From Ailurus styani (Eukaryota; Chordata; Mammalia; Carnivora; Ailuridae), in assembly GCA_002007465.1 (NCBI GenBank), contig LNAC01000688.1:929-64928 (forward strand): DNA of 64,000 bases, given 5' to 3'. The notes beneath the pieces were generated by a model that saw nothing but the letters and a program-made list of their open reading frames with translations, was not told the DNA's origin and ran no database searches. Below are positions 56,941-64,000 of the stretch, one piece after another; positions within the stretch are counted from its first letter, which is position 1; each line of letters starts with the position of its first letter. Position numbers and translations under genes: made by a program.

Positions 56941-57280
56941 CCTAAGTCTGTTTTCCTCATTGTAATGCCTCCCGAGTTCCTTTTTAGTCATGTGGAGGAA
57001 AGGCTTTGAGGCCTTGGACACCGTCCAGAGCAACCACCTTATCTTACCTTTGAGAACACTGGTTCACAGGGAATGGCCATGGTCCACTGAGGGCCTGAAG
57101 GTCCTTCTTGCCACAGTCACCAGAGACTATCACATTCCTAGGTGTCCCTTATCTCTTGTAATTATGCCCTCATTTGGTATTCCTATCTAACAACTCCCAA
57201 AATGTTAAAGGCTTAATTTCTAGTTAAAACACTGCAGTTTGCTCAAGCTGACAGCTTCACCTCTGCATATGGTTTCTGTC
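56941..57280. other. Unique DNA
   Basis: The 66-codon frame at 56990-57190 has no recognisable domain. I see no repeat. Confidence 0.4.
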
Positions 57281-57285
57281 AGGAT

Positions 57286-57319
<34 letters not shown>

Positions 57320-57326
57320 GNTTTCT
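57281..57326. repeat. Long T run with an ambiguous base, inside a possible direct repeat
   Basis: AGGATTCT (57281-57288) leads into about 30 T. These are followed by AGG, the window's only unresolved base (N at 57321) and TTTCT. The pattern AGGATTCT - T(n) - AGGNTTTCT resembles a TSD around a minus-strand tail. The N beside a homopolymer may instead mark a collapsed or gapped insertion. Confidence 0.5.
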
Positions 57327-57560
57327 TGCTGCCTTTTGATCCTAATTATGGCCAGCTGTAAACTAATTAACCTCTCCAGGTGTCTCCCCGGAGGTTAGAG
57401 TGCCCGGCAGCCAGGGCAACAGCAGCAGTGCAGCTGGGAATAAATGATAACACAGCATATTGATTCTCAGGCTTGCCAACCACATGGTAATTTCCTCGCA
57501 GTCTCCTTGCTGGCTGAGATAACAAAAGCAATCAAGAGAAAGGCTTATTTGATGGGGAAG
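57327..57560. promoter_or_regulatory. Candidate conserved non-coding element (speculative)
   Basis: A GC-balanced, repeat-free island with clustered transcription factor-like words: AACTAATTAACC (about 57361-57372, homeodomain core TAATTA), two CAGCTG E-boxes (one near 57353, one near 57431), AGGTGTC (T-box-like) and CACATGG. No promoter elements or coding frame. Offered only as a hypothesis. Confidence 0.25.
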
Positions 57561-58044
57561 GGCTTAAACGTTCTTATTGTTTTAACTTTTTTCCACAGTC
57601 TAGTGTCTAACTGGAGTAAACCGTGAATGAATGAAAGAATTAATTGATAAATGAGTGAATGAATGAATATATGTGAGTGAATAAAACAATGCACAGCCGT
57701 GGCATAAAATGAAGTAATCAACTCAAAGGTATTGGTTTTATGTTGTCCACAATGTTGCAAGAATTTTGCTTGGTCCCTGGTCCTCAGTGCTGGGAGGAGG
57801 GATATAAGGAAGTTAAGGATGAACTGCAACCCTCAAGGAATGTGAAATCTAATGTGGGATAAGGGAATTATTCCACTAATAACTTCCAAATTTATATTTT
57901 AAGACTTCCTTTGGGTTTTATGTTTTTGTTTTAAATATCTCTTCTCTCAGTCTCTGTGTCTCTGTCTCTCTCCCTCTCTCTATATATAATACACTATAAT
58001 ATATATTTATGTAGATGCATAGATATATTAACTTTCCTTTTCTT
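57561..58044. other. Unclassified DNA with simple repeats
   Basis: An (AATG)n-like stretch lies at 57627-57668 and a TC/TA tract at 57945-58010. A possible reversed L2 end occurs at about 57805-57860 ('CAAGGAATGTGAAATCTAATGTGGG'). Confidence 0.4.
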
Positions 58045-58165
58045 TTTTAATTTGTATTTCTTCCCGACCAGCTATTTCTAGGAAAAGCTATGTCTTTTGC
58101 AACATTGTATCTCCAGTGAATTTACTGGGGTATGTTCCATAAGAGGTACTTGATTCGTATCACTG
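58045..58165 (+). mobile_element. L2 LINE 3' end relic
   Basis: 'CTATTTCTAGGAAAAGCTATGTCTTTTGC', 'GTATCTCCAGTGAATTTACTGGGGTATG' and 'AAGAGGTACTTGATTCG' match a diverged L2 end. Confidence 0.5.
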
Positions 58166-59146
58166 ATTAAAGAACAACAACAAAAAAATTCCTCTGTGCT
58201 GAATATAAGACATGAACCAAAATTTCAAGGTTATTAGAATGAGAAGCATCATGGGACAAGCTCCCAAAGAATAAGAGTCTAACTACATTCTTTTCTTTGA
58301 GGAAATATGAATATCATTTTTTGCCCTCAGTTTCCATGGTATTTAAATCAAGGGCATGTCCTTCTTGTCCCTTTCCCATCTTGGAAGAATGAGGAAATTG
58401 AAGGGATGATTTAGAAAGTTCTTACTTCAGTAAGCCCCAAATTCCCACAGATATCACTTAATCTTCCTGTCTGCAACATGAGATAAATATAAGCCCAGAT
58501 GAGTTACATGAGTCCTGCAAGATCACTAGAGTGCATGGCAAATAAACCTCTTGAATCTAATCTTCCTTGTGGTATTCAGAAACCAGAACCTAATAATAGT
58601 GTATAACTATTAGTTAAAATTTAACAAATAATGAGATTTTTTTTTTTGCTTTGGTTGGGCATATTGGCTCTATATTAGCTTGGCTATGCATATTATTTCA
58701 AAAGAACTTTTCATATGAAAAGGTCATTAAGAAGATTTTAATCTTGTGATTCATTTTTATAAAACTAGGCTTTCAGACTCACTCTCTTAGATATGTTCTA
58801 TAAAATCAATGTCACCAAATGCCTTAACTGTACAGTCCACGACTAATTGTCTCAAATATCTACTAAAATATAGAAATATGATTTTTATATATATACACAT
58901 ACATATATATCAAAATGGATAGTAAAGTACATAAATAATTTATTATATGCATTTTAAAGGAATGCAAAACACCTAGCAGAGTTAACAATCCCTCATTACT
59001 CCTCAGTGTTTCCATTACTATTAATAATCCTGCATCAGGATTCCTTTCCAGGCTGATTCTAACACATACTTTCACACTCAAAAAAGTAGGTCTAGGTTTC
59101 CCAAGAACACAGGTCTTCAGGATGTTATTAAATATATTACAAAGTT
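58166..59146. other. Unique DNA
   Basis: Nothing recognised; AT-rich. Confidence 0.4.
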
Positions 59147-59199
59147 AGAAATACCAAATCCAAAAAAAAAAAAGATAAAGATAAAAGAAATACCAAATC
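59147..59199 (+). repeat. 14-bp perfect direct repeat flanking an A-rich 25-mer: candidate tail-only retroposition
   Basis: AGAAATACCAAATC at 59147-59160 and 59186-59199, identical. Between them is one C, then only an A-rich tail with two GATAAA units. Confidence 0.75.
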
Positions 59200-59680
59200 A
59201 GTTTAAAACATACTGGATTAAAGAAATTTAAACATATCTGTTTTCTGTCATATTACTGGATTTGATTATTGGTGTTACATACCATCATAAAGAGTATGAT
59301 TTCAAACTTATTTGACCAGTATTCTCTCCTCCCTTGGCGTACCTCATAGCATTTATCATTTTCTTAAAAAAAAAAAAATGCTCTAAAGGAGGAAACGCTG
59401 TCCCAAATACCTCTATAGTGTTCAGTTATCTGAAGGTATAATATTCTAATTCAGATAGACGGAATTTATTTTGTGCCACTTCCCTTTGCTCTGTCTAGTT
59501 AAGAAGATGACAGTGACACTCCTATTCACTGCCTTCTTTATTGTGAGCATGGTGAATTCTAATGTCACTCCCTGCATGAAGAACTGCATCTTATTTAAAT
59601 CTTTTGCAATTCCTACAAGAAACCTTATGACCTATTCCTTCCCTGTGACTTCACTAAATTATGTAATTTCCCAGAATTCC
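59200..59680. other. Unique DNA
   Basis: Nothing recognised. The 140-codon frame at 59471-59893 is carried by the adjoining TTC repeat and a SINE head and is not a gene. Confidence 0.5.
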
Positions 59681-59685
59681 TTAGT

Positions 59686-59835
59686 TGTCGTCGTCGTCTT
59701 CTTCTTCTTCTTCTTCTTCTTCTTCTTCTTCTTCTTCTTCTTCTTCTTCTTCTTCTTCACTTTCACCTTCTTCTTCCTCTTCCTTCCTTTCTCTTCCTCC
59801 TCCTCCATCTCCTCCTTCTTCCTCTTCTTTTCCAT
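59686..59835. repeat. (GTC)n-(TTC)n and polypyrimidine tract
   Basis: Starts with four GTC units, passes into about 19 TTC units to 59758, then continues almost purely pyrimidine (TTCCTCC types) to about 59835. Such homopurine-homopyrimidine tracts can form triplex DNA. Confidence 0.95.
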
Positions 59836-59866
59836 GCGAAGAAGAGTGAAGAAAAAGGCATCCCCA

Positions 59867-60069
59867 GGGCGCCTGGGTGGCTCAGTGGGTTAAAGCCGCT
59901 GCCTTCGGCTCAGGTCATGATCCCAGGGTCCTGGGATCGAGGCCCGCGTCGGGCTCTCTGCTCAGCAGGGAGCCTGCTTCCTCCTCTCTCCTCTCTCTCT
60001 GCCTGCCTCTCTGCCTACTTGTAATCTCTCTCTCTGTGTCAAATGAATAAATAAAATCTTTAAAAAAAA
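59867..60069 (+). mobile_element. Can-SINE, young, perfect 15-bp TSD
   Basis: Close to the apparent consensus from 'GGGCGCCTGGGTGGCTCAGTGGG' to its A tail. AAAAAGGCATCCCCA at 59852-59866 and 60070-60084, identical. Confidence 0.97.
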
Positions 60070-60129
60070 AAAAAGGCATCCCCATAAGCAGCATCACTTC
60101 TCTGTACCTTTTAACCAATTACTTTTACC

Positions 60130-60643
60130 ATACTGTCCTTACTCTTAGCCCTTGGAAGTTTACTAACGCTCTCCCAGCCTGATTTGCATGTATTGCTTCT
60201 GTGGACACGCTGAGCACTACAATGAGGGTTTTGATATTTGATAAAACTTGCTTCCTGGTAAAGGCTACTTTTCACCTAAAGAGGCAAGGAATTAGTAAAA
60301 TTCCAGACTATACTGGACTTTTTCATGTTATAAATACAAAACCTGAGGTGGAAAAGCCCAAAAAGACTGCCTCACTGGGATGGGGAGCCACCAGGATAAC
60401 TTGGCACTCCTCTACCAAGTCACTCCTGCATAGACAAAGACCTGTTGTGCAGCCCCAAGCCAATCAGTGGTGAGACCTTGCGAAAAATTCCTAGTTTGCC
60501 TATAAATGCCCTCCCCAATCATAACCAGGTGTTCAGCCTTTGTGAAACGATTCTGCTGGGCCCGCCGGCGTTAATAAATCTGTGTTCTCCTAGCTCTCCA
60601 TCTGCCTCTTGAGTTTCTTGGTCACCTCTGAACTTCTGCAACA
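60130..60643 (+). mobile_element. ERV LTR (class I-like), limits approximate
   Basis: The right part has LTR layout: 'GCCCCAAGCCAATCAGTGG' (CCAAT), TATAAAT (60501-60507), AATAAA (60573-60578) about 70 bp further on, and an end near 'CTTCTGCAACA'. The GC-rich 'GGGCCCGCCGGCG' next to the signal keeps CpGs. The left end and TSD could not be fixed. The 90-codon frame at 60201-60473 lies in it and is not a gene. Confidence 0.6.
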
Positions 60644-61732
60644 AACCAAGAGCTAATGATTTATCTAAATATTTTTTCTCTATGAAAGATTATTTTCAAG
60701 CATTCTCTTATATTGTCCAATCATGTGAGGTGTTTTATTATTTTTTTAAAATCTTATATCTTATGCTACTGGAAGGAAAATGTACTTCTGAGTGATTCTA
60801 TTAATATAAATAAATGTTTAATGAAGAATAAGTATGGGAAGAAATCTTGGTTTTAATCATTAAATGTTGTTAATTAAATGTAACTTTATTATTTCTAGGC
60901 ATATTACTAATGTCAAGTATTATTAAAAAAATCAGTGAACAAAAGCCTCACAAATATTCTTTTAATATGCACACCTATTTTCTTTAATTAGCATGAATTC
61001 ACATGCAAATTGTTTTTCAAGTTTTGTTGTTTTACTTTGCTTCCTAGGTTGGGTAAATAAATATCCCCTTTGCTGTCCTTTTTATCTTATTAATTTGCTT
61101 AGTAAAACTTTTTGTATATAAAATACTAAAATAAAGCTCAGACTATCCTCAAATGTAATTTATTCTGATGCTCAGAAGCACAGTATTTGTGTTGTGCTCA
61201 ACCAAAATGATAATTAAATCTCTGATAAAACGATGTCTGTAGATATTCTTCAAATTGAATACAGGGACAACTTGGATATAGGGACAGGAAACAAAGGAAT
61301 TCAAGGACATATTGTAATTTTACTGAATTTATATCTAATTTTACTGAACTTAGACTGAGCATGGCTTGTGCAAGCAGAGGTCTTAAAAACTCTTTGACAG
61401 TTCTCTTTGTTCATACATCTTATCAAGTGGTTGCTGTAATTCTTTGGTTTGCATATGTCTCTGATTCCAGTAGATTGGGCTGTTGGAAGATACAGTCAGA
61501 CCAGAAGAGATTCTTAGGAAAAGTTTGTGGAATGAATATTTAAATGAGGAAGACTTTGAATTGGAACTTGCGATCAAACATGTCCCTATAAGGCCCCCAA
61601 ATTTATCATTATATATATATATCTCCAGAATCATCCTGTGGTTGAGTTTTGTATATTTCCTGCTGTCAACTCAAGGAATTATCATAGAAATAAGAGGTTA
61701 CTTTTCCAAAAATAAGGAATTTGTACCTATAG

Positions 61733-61772
<40 letters not shown>

Positions 61773-62454
61773 TGTGTATTCTGTATATATTCTGTAATAT
61801 ATTCTGTGTGTATATATAGTATTTTATATAATTATGTATATGTTCATATTCAGTGATTATGTATCTATTTATATGTATCTATCTATTATTAAGGAACTAT
61901 TTTCAATTGAAATAAGGCATAAGGGATAAAAGGAAGTTGGAAGAGAGTAAGAGAAATTCTAAAAACCAAAAACTGTAGATTGTGCAAAACTACTGAATTT
62001 CCATTCTCAAAAGAACTTACTGAAAGATAATTTTCCTGCATTAAGTTTCTAGGAATACTTAATATTTCAAATATAAAAGACTCACTTGAGCCTCAATATG
62101 AACATAAAATCAGACTTCAATTTATTACCACCAATTAAATTGAAAGAATCAAAATGTAAATGAGTAACATTTTTCAGTGTCCCATCTGTCAAAGCCAAAG
62201 ACATAGCTTCATAGAAAAAGACATTTTGACTGATTAACTCCTTTTACTGTGCTTCACCTAAATAGGGAGGAAACTGGAAGCTGCAGGACATTGATCGGTT
62301 AATATGACTCCATAGTACTAGGTACCAGCCCAGGTCCAGACTAGGTTATTTACACACTTACTGTGTGATTTGTAGTATTCTACAAGGTTTAGTTGAACAT
62401 ACAAAGAGAATAAAGCTTAGTCCTTAAACTGCTTGAGACTGCAGAGACAATACA
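60644..62454. other. Unique AT-rich DNA with microsatellites
   Basis: No gene recognised. It contains an octamer-type word ATGCAAAT (61003-61010), (TA)n at 61605-61622 and the (GT)n tract below. Frames at 61361-61797 have no recognisable domain. Confidence 0.4.
61735..61770. repeat. (GT)n microsatellite
   Basis: About 18 GT units with one TC interruption just beyond. Confidence 0.97.
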
Positions 62455-63640
62455 GCATGATACAAATATTTAAGAGAAAATATTTGCAAACCACATATCT
62501 TACAAGAGATTAATATCCATAAATACAATGAACTATTAAAGGTCAACAACAAAAACACAAACAACCAAATTAAAAAAATGGGCAAAAGACTTCAATAGAC
62601 ATTTCTCCAAAGAAGATATATACAAACAGCCAATAAGTACATGAAAAGATGCTCAACATCATTAATCATTAGGGCAATGCAAATAAAAACTACAATGAGA
62701 TATCTCCTCATAACATTAGGATGGTAAAGACATAGAGAAATTGGAACCCTTGTGTACTGTTGATGGAAATGTAAATTGAAACAGCCTTTCTGGAACATAG
62801 TATGTCACCTCCTCAAAAAATTTAAAATGGGGCTCAGCTGGGTGGCTTAGTCAGCTAAGCATCCAGCTCTTGGTTGTGGCTCAGGTCATGATCTCAGGGG
62901 CATGAGATCAAGCCTTGTGTCAATCTCCACTCTCAGTACAGAGTCTGACTGAGATTCTGTCTTTCCCTTTCCCTTTCTCCCTCCCCACACTCTCTCAGTC
63001 TGTCTCTCTCCCTCTCTCAAATAAATAAATAAATCTTAAAAAAAAATAAAAATGGAATTGCCATATGATGCAGCAATGCCATTTCTAGGTCTTTACCAAA
63101 GAACTGAAAGCAGAGTTTCAGTTAGATATTTGTACATCCTTGTTCAGAGCAACATTATTCAAAATAGCTAAAACATGGAAGCAACCCAATGTCAACCAAA
63201 GGATGAATGGATAAACAAAATGTGGTAAATACATACAATGGATTATTATTCAGCCTTTTTTAAAAAGGAAAGAAATTCTGACATATGCTACAACATGGAT
63301 GAAACTTGAGGATATTAGGCTGAGTGAAATAAGCCAGTCGCAAAAAAAGATACATACTGTATGAGTCCACATGTATGAGGTTCTTACAGTAGTCAAAATT
63401 ATAGAGAAAGAAAGCATAATTGTAGTTGCCAGGGGCTAGTGAAAAGAGAATGGAAAGTTATTTTTTAACAGTTCTGGAGTTTCAGTTTTACAAGATGAAA
63501 AGAGTTCAGTATATGGAAGCTGGTAATGGTTGCATAACATTATAAATGCATTTAATATCACTAAGCTATACCATTTAAAATGACTAAGATGGTTTATGTT
63601 ATGTGTATTTTACTACAATAAAAAATGGCTGTTCCATTTA
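62455..63640 (+). mobile_element. L1 3' part: ORF2 C-terminal region and 3' UTR
   Basis: Clear L1 text: 'AAATGGGCAAAAGACTTCAATAGAC', 'AACATCATTAATCATTAGGGC', 'GGAACCCTTGTGTACTGTTG', 'GCAACCCAATGTCAACCAAAGG', 'CTGAGTGAAATAAGCCAGTC', 'GGGGCTAGTGAAAAG', ending near 'TACAATAAAAAATGG'. Interrupted by a SINE at 62829-63043. No intact frame. Confidence 0.9.
62829..63043 (+). mobile_element. Can-SINE, older
   Basis: 'GGGGCTCAGCTGGGTGGCTTAGTCAGC' head, pyrimidine-rich middle, 'AAATAAATAAATAAATCTT' end. TSD based on 'TAAAA(A)TGG'. Confidence 0.92.
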
Positions 63641-63847
63641 GTTCAACCCGATAGTAAGTGTTCAATAAATTTTAGCAATCATTATTAACACACTACCTAG
63701 AGAGACTGATTTCATTCAACAAATAATTAGAATATGAACCAATATTTTTACATACACTAAGAGGCAAAGATATTAAATACTCTAAGTATTTACTGACATG
63801 AGATACATATTTGCTATATCAAATAGTAAGAACACATTCAGCAAGAG

Positions 63848-64000
63848 CAGCACTTCTAAGCTCAACTACGCACCTGGATCATCTGGAGTATTTCTAGAAT
63901 GCAGATTCTCACCTTGGAGGGGTGGGTAGGGTTGGGGATTCTGCATTTCAAACCAGTTCCCAGGGGACACAATTCTGCTCTTATAGGCCCACATTGAACA
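63848..64000 (+). mobile_element. MER5A (hAT-Charlie MITE), runs to window edge
   Basis: 'CACCTGGATCATCTGGAGTATTTCTAGAATGCAG', 'GGGGATTCTGCATTTCAAACCAG' and 'TTCCCAGGGGACAC' are in MER5A order. Confidence 0.72.

Noticed and set aside
59471..59893. 140-codon frame with a long poly-phenylalanine stretch
   Set aside because: The frame is produced by the TTC repeat and ends in a SINE head; not a gene.
1..64000. A multi-gene accessory or defence system
   Set aside because: No operon-like coding clusters exist; the window is repeat-rich mammalian non-coding DNA.

Overview
The window reads as non-coding (intergenic or deep intronic) nuclear DNA from a caniform carnivore, most likely a mustelid. 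The main reason is about 35 tRNA-Lys-derived carnivore SINEs (Can-SINE/SINEC) in both orientations. Each has the 'GCCTGGGTGGCTCAGT' head, a CT-rich middle, the 'AAATAAATAAAATCTT' end and a poly(A) tail. A carnivore-type L1 3' UTR lies at the left edge. The rest is AT-rich and CpG-poor, with ancient mammalian repeats (L2, MIR, MER5A, MaLR, old L1). I found no intact protein-coding gene and no exon series. The open frames are short and mostly fall in SINEs, L1 relics or simple repeats, so no CDS is reported.

Layout. 1-6.2 kb: L1 3' end, L2 relics, SINEs and a long unique stretch. 6.2-9.7 kb: an old minus-strand L1 relic with SINE insertions. 9.8-21 kb: mostly unique DNA, with a perfect 79-bp tandem duplication (10.1 kb) and a 38-nt 5' half of tRNA-Val(CAC) inside a CA microsatellite (12.4 kb). 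21.2-23.4 kb: a minus-strand L1 ORF2 relic, followed by a MaLR LTR. 26.5-37 kb: SINE-dense, including a head-to-tail pair and a nested pair, plus long L2 pieces. 39.7 kb: MER5A. 41-42.5 kb: an L1 5' end and an L2. 46-51 kb: three overlapping copies of the same L1 ORF2 segment, a MaLR piece, several SINEs, and a 5'-truncated retrocopy of a peptidylarginine deiminase mRNA, best matched to PADI6. 53.3-60.6 kb: a MaLR LTR, a CpG-rich solo ERV LTR with a 5-bp target-site duplication, and two further ERV LTRs. 62.4 kb to the end: a plus-strand L1 3' portion and a MER5A copy.

Nothing here forms a pathway. The common process is L1-driven target-primed reverse transcription, which explains the SINEs, the PADI6 retrocopy and the target-site duplications. 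The most unusual pattern is a set of sites where two direct repeats of 8-16 bp, resembling target-site duplications, flank only a short A-rich or T-rich run with no element body. They look like 'tail-only' retropositions (5.2, 29.9, 37.05, 53.5, 57.3 and 59.15 kb, with a possible seventh at 31.7 kb). Family names come from recognising consensus features by eye; no database search was run, and the edges of old repeats are approximate.
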